64,000 nucleotides of DNA from positions 1-64,000 of the forward strand of contig VGDL01000002.1 in assembly GCA_016869735.1 (NCBI GenBank). Direction: 5' to 3'. Below are positions 39,146 to 49,757 of the stretch, piece by piece (positions within the stretch are counted from its first letter, which is position 1; each line of letters starts with the position of its first letter). The stretch comes from Alphaproteobacteria bacterium. Lineage in GTDB: Bacteria > Pseudomonadota > Alphaproteobacteria > Acetobacterales > Acetobacteraceae. The notes beneath the pieces were generated by a model that saw only the letters and a program-made list of their open reading frames with translations, searched no databases and was not told the origin of the DNA. The translations under genes and the position numbers were made by a program.

Positions 39146-39232
39146 TGCCCTGGCGCGAAGCCTGCCTGCTCTTCCCCTCGGCGCGGGCTCGTGTTTATTG
39201 TGCCCTGCCTTGAAACAAGGAGATAGGCGGAA

Positions 39233-40612
39233 ATGACTGCGCGGGGCTGGAGCCCGGAATCATGGCGGAACATGCCGATCAGGCAGGTGCCGGAATATCC
39301 CGACCAGGCGGCTTTGGCCGCAATGGAAGCCAAGATCGCGCGATTTCCCCCGCTGGTTTTTGCCGGTGAGGCCCGGCGCCTAAAGGCCTCCTTGGCGCGG
39401 GCGGGCGATGGCCAGGCTTTTGTCCTGCAAGGCGGCGATTGTGCGGAAAGCTTCGGCGATTTCACCGCCAATGTCATCCGCGACACGTTTCGCGTGCTGC
39501 TGCAAATGGCCGTGGTGCTGACCTTTGGCGGCGCGCTGCCGGTGGTGAAGCTTGGCCGCATGGCCGGGCAATTCGCCAAGCCGCGGTCCTCCGATAGCGA
39601 AACGCGCGATGGCGTGACGCTGCCTTCCTATCGTGGCGATATCATCAATGGCCCGGATTTTGATGCCACATCCCGCATCCCCGATCCGTCGCGGATGGAA
39701 TTCGCCTATATGCAATCCGCCGGCACGGTGAATTTGCTGCGCGCTTTCGCGACCGGCGGCTATGCGGATTTGCACGAGGTTCATCGCTGGAATCTGGGCT
39801 TTGTCGAAAGAAGCCCGCTGGCGGATCGCTATGCGGATTTGGCGACGCGCATTGATCAGACGCTGGCCTTCATGCAGGCCTGCGGCATGTCAGACCTGCC
39901 CCAAGTGCGGGAGACGGATTTCTACACCAGCCATGAAAGCCTGTTGCTGCCTTATGAACAGGCCATGACGCGGGTGGATTCCACTTCTGGCGATTGGTAT
40001 GCCTGTTCGGCGCATTTCTTGTGGATCGGGGATCGCACGCGCCAGCCGGAAGGTGCCCATGTGGAATTCCTGCGTGGGGTGAAGAACCCCGTTGGCATGA
40101 AGGTCGGCCCCAGCATGGACGCCGATGAATTGGTGCGGCTGACCGAAATCCTGAATCCGGCCAATGAAAAGGGGCGGCTCACGCTGATTTCCCGCATGGG
40201 TGCCGATAAGGTGGAAGCGAAGCTCGCCCCGCTGGTCCGTGCCGTGACCAAGGCGGGCCGGAATGTGGTGTGGCTTTGCGATCCGATGCACGGCAATACC
40301 ACCACCGTCGCTGGATATAAGACCCGTCCCTTTGATGCCATTATTTCTGAAGTGCGCGGCTTTTTCGATGTGCATGAAGCGGAAGGCAGCTTCGCCGGCG
40401 GCGTGCATGTGGAAATGACCGGCAGTAACGTCACCGAATGCCTGGGCGGCGCCCATAAGCTTTCAGAGACCGATCTTTCGGCCAATTACGCGACTACCTG
40501 CGACCCCAGGCTCAATGCCGAACAATCGCTGGAACTTGCCTTCCTGATCGCCGAGGAATTGAAGGCGCGGCGCGTGGCCGGCCTGACGGCGCCGGCCCAG
40601 GCAGCGCAGTGA
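39233..40612 (+). CDS. Class II 3-deoxy-7-phosphoheptulonate (DAHP) synthase
   Basis: [27 protein letters not shown]...[35 protein letters not shown]...[35 protein letters not shown]. Confidence 0.97.
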   Translation: MTARGWSPESWRNMPIRQVPEYPDQAALAAMEAKIARFPPLVFAGEARRLKASLARAGDGQAFVLQGGDCAESFGDFTANVIRDTFRVLLQMAVVLTFGGALPVVKLGRMAGQFAKPRSSDSETRDGVTLPSYRGDIINGPDFDATSRIPDPSRMEFAYMQSAGTVNLLRAFATGGYADLHEVHRWNLGFVERSPLADRYADLATRIDQTLAFMQACGMSDLPQVRETDFYTSHESLLLPYEQAMTRVDSTSGDWYACSAHFLWIGDRTRQPEGAHVEFLRGVKNPVGMKVGPSMDADELVRLTEILNPANEKGRLTLISRMGADKVEAKLAPLVRAVTKAGRNVVWLCDPMHGNTTTVAGYKTRPFDAIISEVRGFFDVHEAEGSFAGGVHVEMTGSNVTECLGGAHKLSETDLSANYATTCDPRLNAEQSLELAFLIAEELKARRVAGLTAPAQAAQ

Positions 40613-41802
40613 ACGTGCTCGGCAGCCGGGGGGAAACCAGCCCCTCGGCGGCAGCGGATGTGGCGGATCAGGTGATTACCGCCCGCGCGGATAGCTATTT
40701 CAACCGCACCAAGGCCGTGGTGCAGCGCTTTGGTGATACGCAGGTCACCTATGCGGTGTTTTTGCGGCGCCCGGTGATATCAGCCCCGCGGCTGATGCTG
40801 GATTGGTTGCGCGCCGTGGCGGCGTCTCGTGCGACCGAATTTCACATTGAAGTGATGCATGAAGAAGGCCAATGGGTCGGCGCGGGCGATCCCTTGCTTT
40901 ATGTCAGCGGGTCCTTTGTGCAGCTCGTGGATTTGGAAACCATGCTGCTGCAAAAGCTGGGGGCGGCCTGTGTCGCGGCGCATAACGCCTATCAAATGTG
41001 TGTCGAATTGCCGCAAACCGCGTTTCTGGCGATGGAAGCGCGCCACTGCGCCGGGGCGGAAATGCAGGATATGATGGCCTATGCCGCTTCCGTTGGCAGC
41101 CGCGCCGCGCAGGCGGAAGGCGCCAAGGGCTTTATCGGCAATGCCAATGACGCGACCGCGCATTGGTTCGGCGCCCCCAAGGGCTATGGCACCATGCCGC
41201 ATGCGCTGATCGGCTATGCCGGCAGCACGGTGCGCGCGGCCGAGATGTTTCACGAAACCTTCCCCGATGAAAACCTGACCGTGCTGGTGGATTACTTCGG
41301 CCGCGAAGTGACCGATGGCCTGGCGGTGGCGCGCCGCTTTCCCGAATTGGCTGCTTCCGGCCGGCTTGCCATGCGGCTTGATACCCATGGCGGGCGCTTT
41401 CTTGAAGGGCTCGACCCCGCCGAAAGCTACGCCGTGCTGGAACGCCACGCCCCCCAGGCCACGCGGCGCTACCGGAGTGAGACGGAACTGAGGCACCTGA
41501 CCGGCACCGGGGTTTCCGCTGCCGCCGTTTGGCGCATGCGCGAAGCGCTCGATGAGGCCGGCTTCCCCAAGGTCAGGATTGTCGCTTCCTCGGGCTTTGG
41601 GGTCACCAAATGCCGGGTCATGGCGGAAGCGCGCGCGCCGATTGATGTGGTGGGCACCGGCAGCTTCATCCCTAATACCTGGTCCGAAACCTATGCCACG
41701 GCGGATATCGTCGCCTATGATGGCGTGCCGCGCGTGAAGATTGGCCGCGAATTCCTGCTGAAGCGGGGTGAGACGCGCCGGCGCAATGGCGGGCAGGTTT
41801 AG
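40609..41802 (+). CDS. pncB: Nicotinate phosphoribosyltransferase
   Basis: [28 protein letters not shown]...[30 protein letters not shown]...[13 protein letters not shown]. Confidence 0.92.
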   Translation: MNVLGSRGETSPSAAADVADQVITARADSYFNRTKAVVQRFGDTQVTYAVFLRRPVISAPRLMLDWLRAVAASRATEFHIEVMHEEGQWVGAGDPLLYVSGSFVQLVDLETMLLQKLGAACVAAHNAYQMCVELPQTAFLAMEARHCAGAEMQDMMAYAASVGSRAAQAEGAKGFIGNANDATAHWFGAPKGYGTMPHALIGYAGSTVRAAEMFHETFPDENLTVLVDYFGREVTDGLAVARRFPELAASGRLAMRLDTHGGRFLEGLDPAESYAVLERHAPQATRRYRSETELRHLTGTGVSAAAVWRMREALDEAGFPKVRIVASSGFGVTKCRVMAEARAPIDVVGTGSFIPNTWSETYATADIVAYDGVPRVKIGREFLLKRGETRRRNGGQV

Positions 41803-41857
41803 GGCTTTTTCCAATCGGGTGATTTCACCCAAGCGCAAAAGCATCTAGAAGGCGCGC

Positions 41858-43522
41858 ATGGCCGAGACCCTGAAAATTGCCCTGGCGCAACTCAACCCCC
41901 ATGAGGGCGCGCTGACCGCCAATGCGGCGCTGATCCGCAAGGCCCGCGCAGAGGCCGCGAAGCTCGGCGCCGATCTGGTAGTGACGCCGGAATTTTCCAT
42001 TGCCGGCTATCCGCCGGAAGATTTGGTGCGCAAGCCCGCCTTCATTGCCGCCTGCGAAGCCGAAATCGCAGCCCTCGCCGCCGAGACCGCCGATGGCGGC
42101 CCCGGTCTGGTGCTGGGTGGCCCGTGGCAGGACGGGGAGAAGGTCTTCAACGCGCTGTTCCTGCTGGAAGCCGGGCAGATTGCCGCGCGCCGCGCCAAGC
42201 ATGAATTGCCCAATTACGGCGTATTTGACGATAAGCGCGTTTTTGATGCGGGCCCCGCGCCTGGCCCGGTGCCCTTTCGTGGCTTTCGTCTGGGGCTGAT
42301 GATTTGTGAGGATTGGTGGTTCCCCGCCGTTTCCGAAACACTCGGTGAAACCGGCGCGGAAATTCTGATCGCCATCAATGGCTCCCCTTTCGAGGCGGAA
42401 AAGCATCAGGCGCGGCTTGATCTGGCGGTATCCCGCTGCGTGGAAACCGGGCTTGGTTTTGTCTTTGTGAACCAGGCGGGCGGGCAGGATGAGCTGGTGT
42501 TTGAAGGCGCATCCTTTGTGATGAATGCTGATCGGTCATTGGCGCATGTGCTGCCCATGTTCACCGAGGGGCTGCGCATCACCGAATGGCGGCGTGATGG
42601 CGGCAAGCTGGTATGCGCTGCCGGTAAGATCGCGCCCGCGCTGCCAAGGCTGGAACAAATCTACGGCGCCATGGTGCTGGGCTTGCGCGATTACGTGAAT
42701 AAGAACCGCTTCCCCGGCGTGGTGCTTGGCCTGTCGGGTGGTATTGATTCCGCGATTTCGGCGGCTGTCGCCGTGGATGCACTCGGGCCAGACCGCGTGC
42801 GCGCGGTGATGATGCCATCGCCCTATACCAGCGTTGAAAGCCTGGAAGACGCCGCCGAATGCGCGCAGCTTCTGGGCATTCGTTATGAGAATATCGGCAT
42901 TGGCCCGGCGATGGAGGCTTTTGCGGGGATGCTCGCACCCGCCTTCGGCAATCGTCCGCCCGATATCACGGAAGAAAACCTGCAATCGCGTATTCGTGGT
43001 GTGACCTTGATGGCGCTATCGAACAAGTTTGGCGATATGCTGCTGACCACTGGGAATAAGAGTGAGATGAGCACGGGCTATGCCACGATCTATGGCGATA
43101 TGTGCGGCGGCTATTCGGTGCTGAAGGATGTCTACAAAACCACTGTCTTCGCGCTTTCGCGTTGGCGCAATGAACATCGCCCCGAAGGTGCGTTCGGCCC
43201 GCTTGGCATGGTGATGCCTGAGCGTGTGATTACAAAGCCGCCGAGCGCGGAATTGAAGCCGGATCAGAAGGATCAGGACAGCCTGCCGCCCTATGAGGTG
43301 CTGGACGCCATTCTGGAAGGGCTGGTGGAAGGCGAGAAATCCGTGGATGCGCTGGTGGCGGATGGTTTTGATCGCGCGCTGGTATTGCGCGTTTGGCGCT
43401 TGCTGGATCGCGCCGAGTATAAGCGCCGCCAGGCACCGCCCGGCGTGAAGATCACGCCGCGCGCCTTTGGGCGGGATCGGCGCTACCCCATCACCAATGG
43501 CTTCACGGCGTTGATTTCATGA
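41858..43522 (+). CDS. nadE: Glutamine-dependent NAD+ synthetase
   Basis: Nitrilase-like N-terminal amidase domain plus GVVLGLSGGIDSAISAAVAVDALGPDRVRAVMMPSPYTS and LTTGNKSEMSTGYATIYGDMCGG. Confidence 0.96.
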   Translation: MAETLKIALAQLNPHEGALTANAALIRKARAEAAKLGADLVVTPEFSIAGYPPEDLVRKPAFIAACEAEIAALAAETADGGPGLVLGGPWQDGEKVFNALFLLEAGQIAARRAKHELPNYGVFDDKRVFDAGPAPGPVPFRGFRLGLMICEDWWFPAVSETLGETGAEILIAINGSPFEAEKHQARLDLAVSRCVETGLGFVFVNQAGGQDELVFEGASFVMNADRSLAHVLPMFTEGLRITEWRRDGGKLVCAAGKIAPALPRLEQIYGAMVLGLRDYVNKNRFPGVVLGLSGGIDSAISAAVAVDALGPDRVRAVMMPSPYTSVESLEDAAECAQLLGIRYENIGIGPAMEAFAGMLAPAFGNRPPDITEENLQSRIRGVTLMALSNKFGDMLLTTGNKSEMSTGYATIYGDMCGGYSVLKDVYKTTVFALSRWRNEHRPEGAFGPLGMVMPERVITKPPSAELKPDQKDQDSLPPYEVLDAILEGLVEGEKSVDALVADGFDRALVLRVWRLLDRAEYKRRQAPPGVKITPRAFGRDRRYPITNGFTALIS

Positions 43523-43899
43523 GTGCCAGCCTTGATCCCCAGCTTTTCGGTGGCGGCGATTTGATCGTCCGCATCATGGATTTGTCGGGCGGCAATGGCA
43601 GCGACCCGGTGGAAGAAATCCGCGGCTTTCTCTCCATTGAACACGCCAATGCCTTTGCGCGGCGTTATGTGCGGGATTCTGTGGAACGCTGCCGCGCGCC
43701 TGGGCTGGATGCGAAAGCCGTGCTGGATGCCTGGTTCGCCTTTGGTGAAGATGCGGAAGTGGTTGGCGCTGCCGAAGCCGCCTGGGTCAGTGGCAGCGAA
43801 TTGAAGGGTTTTGCTGAAACCCCAGTAAAAGACGGTGAAGAACGCAATTGGCGCATGCTCGATCCGCGCCGCGATGAAGATTCTGAGGACGCGGCATGA
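43519..43899 (+). CDS. Hypothetical protein
   Basis: 126 aa, translationally coupled by ATGA overlaps to both nadE and gltX (MSASLDPQLFGGGDLIVRIMDLSGGNGSDPVEEIRGFLSIEHANAFARRYVRDSVERC). Confidence 0.8.
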   Translation: MSASLDPQLFGGGDLIVRIMDLSGGNGSDPVEEIRGFLSIEHANAFARRYVRDSVERCRAPGLDAKAVLDAWFAFGEDAEVVGAAEAAWVSGSELKGFAETPVKDGEERNWRMLDPRRDEDSEDAA

Positions 43900-45230
43900 A
43901 ACTCCGTTTTGCCCCTTCGCCCACCGGGCTTTTGCATGTTGGCAATGCGCGTGTGGCGCTGGCCAATTGGCTGCTGGCGCGCCGCCATGGCGGGGAATTC
44001 CTGCTGCGCCTGGATGATACCGATACCGAACGTTCGCGCGCGGAATATGCCGAGGCGATTGAGGAAGACCTGACCTGGCTTGGCCTGCCCTGGGATGGGC
44101 TGGTGCGGCAATCCGATCGGCTGGAACGCTATGCGGCGGCTGCCGAAAAGCTGAAGGCGGCTGGCCGGCTTTATCCCTGCTTTGAGACGGAAGAGGAACT
44201 CACCTACAAGCGCGAACGCCGGCGGCGCGAAGGCAAGCCGCCGCTTTATGATCGCGAAGCGCTGAAAATGACGCGCGAGCAATATGAAAAGGCGCTATCC
44301 AACGGCAAGCAGCCCTATTGGCGGTTCTTGCTTGGGTCGCGGTCGGTTTCCTGGCGCGATCAGGTGCTGGGTGATCGCAGCGTCAAGCTTTCGGCGATAT
44401 CGGACCCCGTTTTGATCCGCGCGGATGGGTCGCCGCTTTATACCTTCACCTCGGTTGTTGATGATCTGGAAATGGGCATTAGCCATATCATCCGCGGTGA
44501 GGATCACGTCACCAATACCGGCATTCAGATTGATATTTTTGAAGCGCTTGGCGGCAAGCAGAATGCGCTCGCCTTCGGGCATTTGCCGCTGCTGACGGAT
44601 GCGGAAGGCGGCGCGCTATCAAAACGCTTGGGGTCCATTTCGCTTCGGCATTTGCGCAAGGATGGGATCGAACCGGCGGCGCTGGTTGGGTATCTCGCCG
44701 CACTTGGCACATCCAATGACCCGGTGGCGGGAATGCCCGCTGATCTTGCGCCCAGCTATGATCTTGGGAAGGTGTCGAAATCCACCGCGCGCTTCGATCC
44801 GCGGCATATGTTGGCGCTCAATCGCAAGCTTTTGCATGGCATCAGCTTTGACGCGGTGAAGGACAGGCTGCCCGAAGGCGCCGATGAGGCGTTCTGGCTT
44901 GCCGTGCGCGGCAATCTTGATCTGCTGCGTGAGGCCAAGCCCTGGTTTGATGTGGTGCGCGGAACCATTGTGCCGCCGGTGCTGGAAAATGAGGGCGATT
45001 TCCTGCGCGCGGCGCTGGCCGCCATGCCGGCGGAACCCTGGGATGGCACCACCTGGGGCGCCTGGACCGGCGCGCTGAAGGATAGCACCGGGCGCAAGGG
45101 CAAGGCGCTGTTCCTGCCGCTCAGGCTTGCGCTGACCGGTGAAGATCACGGCCCGGATATCGGCACCATTCTGCCGCTGATCGGGCGGGATCGCGCGGCG
45201 CTGCGCCTCAAAATCGCAGCAGGCGGCTGA
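43896..45230 (+). CDS. gltX: Glutamate--tRNA ligase
   Basis: MKLRFAPSPTGLLHVGNARVALANWLLARRHGGEFLLRLDDTDTERS; GGALSKRLGSISLRHLRKDGIEPAALVGYLA. Confidence 0.95.
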   Translation: MKLRFAPSPTGLLHVGNARVALANWLLARRHGGEFLLRLDDTDTERSRAEYAEAIEEDLTWLGLPWDGLVRQSDRLERYAAAAEKLKAAGRLYPCFETEEELTYKRERRRREGKPPLYDREALKMTREQYEKALSNGKQPYWRFLLGSRSVSWRDQVLGDRSVKLSAISDPVLIRADGSPLYTFTSVVDDLEMGISHIIRGEDHVTNTGIQIDIFEALGGKQNALAFGHLPLLTDAEGGALSKRLGSISLRHLRKDGIEPAALVGYLAALGTSNDPVAGMPADLAPSYDLGKVSKSTARFDPRHMLALNRKLLHGISFDAVKDRLPEGADEAFWLAVRGNLDLLREAKPWFDVVRGTIVPPVLENEGDFLRAALAAMPAEPWDGTTWGAWTGALKDSTGRKGKALFLPLRLALTGEDHGPDIGTILPLIGRDRAALRLKIAAGG

Positions 45231-45233
45231 ACC

Positions 45234-46658
45234 ATGGCCGAGCTTTTCCTGCATGACAGCGCGGCGCGCACCAAGCGGCGCTTTGAACCGCTCGATCCCG
45301 CTCATGTAAAGCTCTATGTCTGCGGGCCCACGGTTTATGATTTGGCGCATTTGGGCAATGCGCGCCCGGTGGTGGTGTTTGATGTATTGGCGCGATTGCT
45401 GCGCCGGCTTTATCCGCGCGTGACCTATGCGCGCAACATCACGGATGTGGATGACAAGATCAATGCGCGCGCGCGCGAAAGCGGTGAGCCCATTGCCGCC
45501 ATCACCGCGCGCACCACAGCGGATTTCCACGCCGATATGGCCGCGCTTGGCGCACTGCCGCCGGATGTGGAACCACGCGCCACCGGCCATATCGCGGAAA
45601 TGATTGCGCTGATCGAACGCCTGATGGCCAATGGCCATGCCTATGCGGCGGATGGGCATGTGCTGTTCTCGGTCCCGTCTTTCGCCAGTTATGGCAAGCT
45701 TTCCGGCCGATCACCGGATGAATTGCTCGCCGGCGCGCGGGTGGATGTGGCGCCCTATAAGCGTGATGCTGGTGATTTCGTGCTGTGGAAGCCGAGCGAT
45801 GCGGAGACACCTGGCTGGGACAGCCCCTGGGGCCGTGGTCGGCCTGGCTGGCATGTTGAATGCTCTGCCATGTCCTGGAAGCATCTGGGCGAGAGTTTTG
45901 ACATTCATGGGGGCGGGCATGATTTGATTTTCCCGCATCATGAAAATGAAGTCGCGCAATCCGTCTGCGCTTTCCCTGGTGCTGCCTTCGCGCGCTTTTG
46001 GATGCATAACGGCATGCTGCTGGTGGATGGGGAGAAGATGTCGAAATCCCTCGGCAATTTCCTCACCGTGCGTGATATCCTGAAAAAGGGCGCCTGGGCG
46101 GGGGAGGCGTTTCGGCTGCTGCTGCTGCGTACCCATTATCGCCAGTCGCTGGATTTTACTGAGGCTGGCTTGGATGAAGCCAAGGCGGAATTGGATGATC
46201 ACTACGCCATGCTGGCGCGGGCGTTTGCTACCGATGCGGATGATGACGCTGCCCGCATGGCGGAATGGGTGCTGGAACCGCTTTGCGATGATTTGAATAC
46301 GCCGCTGGCGCTGGCGCGGCTGCGTGACCTTCGTACCCTCGCCAATGCTTTGACGGTGGGCGGTTCGCCGAATGTGGTGCTGGAACGCATGGGGCTGCGC
46401 GATGCGCCGGAGATCGGCGCGGTGATCGCCGCCTTCCGGGAAGCGGCTGGCGTGCTTGGCCTGGCGCAATCCGATCCCGCGCAATGGCTGCAAGGTGGCG
46501 GTGATGACGCCGCCGCGATTGAAGCCGCCATCGCTGCCCGGCTTGCCGCGCGCAAGGCAAAGAACTGGGCGGAGGCTGATCGCATTCGCGATGAATTGAA
46601 GGCCCAGGGCATCATTTTGGAAGATGGTCCTGCTGGCACCACCTGGAAACGCGCTTGA
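45234..46658 (+). CDS. cysS: Cysteine--tRNA ligase
   Basis: KLYVCGPTVYDLAHLGNARPVVVFDVLARLLRR...GGHDLIFPHHENEVAQS...GEKMSKSLGNFLTVRDIL. Confidence 0.97.
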   Translation: MAELFLHDSAARTKRRFEPLDPAHVKLYVCGPTVYDLAHLGNARPVVVFDVLARLLRRLYPRVTYARNITDVDDKINARARESGEPIAAITARTTADFHADMAALGALPPDVEPRATGHIAEMIALIERLMANGHAYAADGHVLFSVPSFASYGKLSGRSPDELLAGARVDVAPYKRDAGDFVLWKPSDAETPGWDSPWGRGRPGWHVECSAMSWKHLGESFDIHGGGHDLIFPHHENEVAQSVCAFPGAAFARFWMHNGMLLVDGEKMSKSLGNFLTVRDILKKGAWAGEAFRLLLLRTHYRQSLDFTEAGLDEAKAELDDHYAMLARAFATDADDDAARMAEWVLEPLCDDLNTPLALARLRDLRTLANALTVGGSPNVVLERMGLRDAPEIGAVIAAFREAAGVLGLAQSDPAQWLQGGGDDAAAIEAAIAARLAARKAKNWAEADRIRDELKAQGIILEDGPAGTTWKRA

Positions 46659-46719
46659 CCTTCCCTTTATGGCAAGCCGCAAGCTCCTCCGGTTAAACGC
46701 CAAACCGGGAGCCTTAAGC

Positions 46720-47067
46720 ATGAAGCGCATCGCCCTCTGCCTAACCCTTGCCACCCTCGCCCTGCCTGCCTTGGCGCAGCAGGGCCACCAGGGCCATGGC
46801 GCGCGTCCCAGCGCCAATGAACCTGCCTCCACGCGCGAATTTCGTGCCGCGAATGACCGGATGCATCGCGATATGAATATCCGTTTCACCGGCGATGCGG
46901 ATCGTGATTTCGCCGCCGGCATGATCCCGCATCACCAGGGCGCGATAGACATGGCGCGCGTGGTGCTGCGCCACGGCAAGGACCCCGAAATGAAGCGCCT
47001 GGCCGAGCGCATCATCGCCGCCCAGGAAGCGGAGATTGCTCAACTCAGAGCCTTTCTCGCGCGATGA
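46720..47067 (+). CDS. DUF305 (CopM-like) secreted protein
   Basis: Signal peptide MKRIALCLTLATLALPALAQ; NDRMHRDMNIRFTGDADRDFAAGMIPHHQGAIDMARVVLRHGKDPEMKRLAERIIAAQEAEIAQL. Confidence 0.9.
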   Translation: MKRIALCLTLATLALPALAQQGHQGHGARPSANEPASTREFRAANDRMHRDMNIRFTGDADRDFAAGMIPHHQGAIDMARVVLRHGKDPEMKRLAERIIAAQEAEIAQLRAFLAR

Positions 47068-47888
47068 CGGGCGGGCGCGGGGAAGGGGGGGCGCTACTCA
47101 CGCCGCCGCCGGGTGAAAGCCCGATCATCGTGCTGGTGCGCCCGCAAATGGCGCGCAATATCGGCAGCACCGCCCGCGCCATGGCCAATGGTGGCCTGTT
47201 TCATTTGCGTATCGTCGCCCCGCGCGATGGCTGGCCGCAGCCGGATGCACTCCCCGCCGCTTCCGGCGCTGATCCCATCATCCATGCGGCGCAGGTGTTT
47301 GATACACTCGATGCCGCCGTGGCCGATTGTCATCGCGTTTTCGCCACCTGCCCGCGCCCGCGCCATGTCGTGATCCCGGTGCGGGATGCGCGCGCGGCGG
47401 CCGAGGATTTGCGCGCCATCACGGCCCGCGGCCAGCGCGTCGCAGTGCTATTCGGCCCCGAACGCGCCGGGCTGGAAGCCGAGGATCTGGCGCGCGCCGA
47501 TACGCTGGTGCGCTATCCGCTGAACCCCGAACATAACTCGCTCAACCTTGCCCAGGCTGTGATGATCCTCGCCTATGAATGGTGGATGGCGGCTGAGGCA
47601 ACGCCGCCGCGCTACCTGATGACGAATGAAACCCATGTCGCGACCAAGGGCGAATTGGACATATTTCTGGGCCGGCTGATCGCGGAACTGGATGCCTCTG
47701 GCTTCCTCGATAATCAGGAAAAGCGCCCTGGCATGGTGCGCAATCTGCGCCATTGGTTCCAGCGCGGCGAGGTGACGGAACAGGAACTCCGCACGCTGCA
47801 TGGCGTGGTGACGGAGCTATCGCGTGGCCGGATGCAGCGTGGCCGCCCGCTGCGGGATGATGTGAAAGCGCCTTGGCAAGAAGAATAA
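47064..47888 (+). CDS. trmJ: SPOUT-family RNA methyltransferase (TrmJ-like)
   Basis: IIVLVRPQMARNIGSTARAMANGGLFHLRIVAPRDGWP...RVAVLFGPERAGLEAEDLARADTLVRYPLNPEHNSLNLAQAVMILAYEW. Confidence 0.92.
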   Translation: MTGGRGEGGALLTPPPGESPIIVLVRPQMARNIGSTARAMANGGLFHLRIVAPRDGWPQPDALPAASGADPIIHAAQVFDTLDAAVADCHRVFATCPRPRHVVIPVRDARAAAEDLRAITARGQRVAVLFGPERAGLEAEDLARADTLVRYPLNPEHNSLNLAQAVMILAYEWWMAAEATPPRYLMTNETHVATKGELDIFLGRLIAELDASGFLDNQEKRPGMVRNLRHWFQRGEVTEQELRTLHGVVTELSRGRMQRGRPLRDDVKAPWQEE

Positions 47889-47917
47889 AAAACCCCGGCA
47901 CGCTCGCGCGGGCCGGG
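47886..47917 (-). terminator. Rho-independent terminator of the pnt operon
   Basis: On the minus strand: CCCCGGC-(12 nt)-GCCGGGG followed by TTTTTTATT; just past the pntB stop at 47940. Confidence 0.8.
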
Positions 47918-47939
47918 GCTGTCAGGAAAACCGCGCCTC

Positions 47940-49346
47940 TCAGCGCTGCAAGGCCTGCACAATTTCCTGCGTGACCTTCTTCGCATCGCCGAACAGCATC
48001 ATGGTATTCGGGCGGAAGAAGAGTTCATTATCCACGCCGGCATAACCGCTCGCCATGCCGCGCTTGATGAAGAACACGGTCTTCGCGCGTTCCACATCCA
48101 GAATGGGCATGCCGTAAATCGCCGAGGATTTGTCGGTTTTCGCCGCCGGGTTGGTCACGTCATTCGCCCCGATCACAAAGGCCACATCGGCATCGGCGAA
48201 TTCGGGGTTGATCTCCTCAAGCTCAAACACTTCATCATAAGGCACGTTCGCTTCGGCCAGCAGCACGTTCATGTGGCCCGGCATACGGCCCGCAACCGGA
48301 TGGATGGCGTATTTGATTTCGGCGCCTTCCTTCTTGAGCAGATCAGACATTTCACGCAGCACCTGCTGCGCTTGCGCCACCGCCATGCCATAGCCAGGCA
48401 CCACGATGATCTTCTGCGCATTCTTCATCATGTAGGCCGCGTCTTCCGGGCTGCCCGCCTTGACTGGCGGACGATCCGCTGCCGCACCACCGGCGGCCGC
48501 CGCGCCGCCTTCTGAACCAAAGCCACCCAACAGCACATTGATGATGCTGCGGTTCATGCCCTTACACATGATGTAGGACAGGATGGCACCCGAAGCGCCG
48601 ACCAGCGCACCAGTCACAATCAGCAGCAGATTGCCGATGGTGAAGCCAATGCCCGCCGCTGCCCAGCCGGAATAGCTGTTCAGCATGGACACAACCACGG
48701 GCATATCCGCGCCACCGATCGGGATGATCAGCAGGAAGCCCAGCACGAAGGACAGGATCGCAATCAGCCAGAACAGCACATCACTGCCCGTGATCACGAA
48801 TAGCGCAACCAAAACCGCCAGCAAAATGCCAAGCCCCAGGTTCAGCATATGCTGCCCCTTGAACATGATCGGCGCGCCGGACATGCGGCCATCCAGCTTC
48901 GCAAAGGCAATCACAGAACCTGAGAAGGTAATGGCACCAATCGCAAGGCCGAGTGACATTTCCACCAGCGACGCGCCCTTGATATTGCCGCGCGTGCCAA
49001 TGCCGAAGCTTTCCGGCGCGTAAAACGCCGCCGCCGCCACGAAAACCGCCGCCAGACCCACCAGCGAATGGAAGGCCGCGACAAGCTGCGGCAGCGATGT
49101 CATCTGGATGCGCTGCGCGACAATGGTGCCGATGCCGCCACCAATGGCCAGGCCCGCAATCACCAGCGCAATGCCGGCAACATCCATGCCGGGCTTCAGC
49201 AATGTGGCGACAATGGCAACCGCCATGCCGATCATGCCAAACATATTGCCTTGGCGGCTGGTTTCCGGATGGCTCAGGCCACGCAGCGCCAGAATGAACA
49301 GCACTGACGCAACCAGATAGGCCAAGGTCAGAAGAGTGGTCGCCAT
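47940..49346 (-). CDS. pntB: NAD(P) transhydrogenase subunit beta
   Basis: Multi-TM N-terminus; IIVVPGYGMAVAQAQQVLREMSDLLKKEGAEIKYAIHPVAGRMPGHMNVLLAEANVPYDEVFELEEINPEFADADVAFVIGANDVTNPAAK. Confidence 0.97.
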   Translation of the reverse strand: MATTLLTLAYLVASVLFILALRGLSHPETSRQGNMFGMIGMAVAIVATLLKPGMDVAGIALVIAGLAIGGGIGTIVAQRIQMTSLPQLVAAFHSLVGLAAVFVAAAAFYAPESFGIGTRGNIKGASLVEMSLGLAIGAITFSGSVIAFAKLDGRMSGAPIMFKGQHMLNLGLGILLAVLVALFVITGSDVLFWLIAILSFVLGFLLIIPIGGADMPVVVSMLNSYSGWAAAGIGFTIGNLLLIVTGALVGASGAILSYIMCKGMNRSIINVLLGGFGSEGGAAAAGGAAADRPPVKAGSPEDAAYMMKNAQKIIVVPGYGMAVAQAQQVLREMSDLLKKEGAEIKYAIHPVAGRMPGHMNVLLAEANVPYDEVFELEEINPEFADADVAFVIGANDVTNPAAKTDKSSAIYGMPILDVERAKTVFFIKRGMASGYAGVDNELFFRPNTMMLFGDAKKVTQEIVQALQR

Positions 49347-49350
49347 GATC

Positions 49351-49746
49351 TCAGCTCCCCTTCTTCTTGAACATGGCCAACATTCGCCGTGTCACCATGA
49401 AGCCGCCAAAGATATTCACGGCAGCGAGTGAGACGGCAATGAAGCCAAAAATACGTGCCCCCCAACCATCGGCGGTGCCGGCGGCCAGAATGGCACCCAC
49501 CACAATCACCGATGAAATGGCATTGGTCACACCCATGAGCGGCGAATGCAGCGCAGGCGTCACATTCCACACCACGTGGTAGCCCACAAAGCAGGCCAGC
49601 AGGAAAATGGTGAGCAGATACAGGAATGGCTCAGCCGCCGCGGCCACCGGGGCCACGGCTTCCGCCGCGCGGCGGGCCTGTTCGGCCAATTCAAGGGCGC
49701 GCTGCGCCGTGCTGGCCGCCTGATTGGCGAGTTCGGTCGCGTTCAT
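49351..49746 (-). CDS. pntAB: NAD(P) transhydrogenase subunit alpha part 2
   Basis: [50 protein letters not shown]...[19 protein letters not shown]. Confidence 0.95.
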   Translation of the reverse strand: MNATELANQAASTAQRALELAEQARRAAEAVAPVAAAAEPFLYLLTIFLLACFVGYHVVWNVTPALHSPLMGVTNAISSVIVVGAILAAGTADGWGARIFGFIAVSLAAVNIFGGFMVTRRMLAMFKKKGS

Positions 49747-49757
49747 CCGAATTCTCC

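Noticed and set aside
45711-46922. 403-aa minus-strand ORF antisense to cysS
   Set aside because: Shadow frame; cysS carries HIGH-like and KMSKS motifs on the plus strand.
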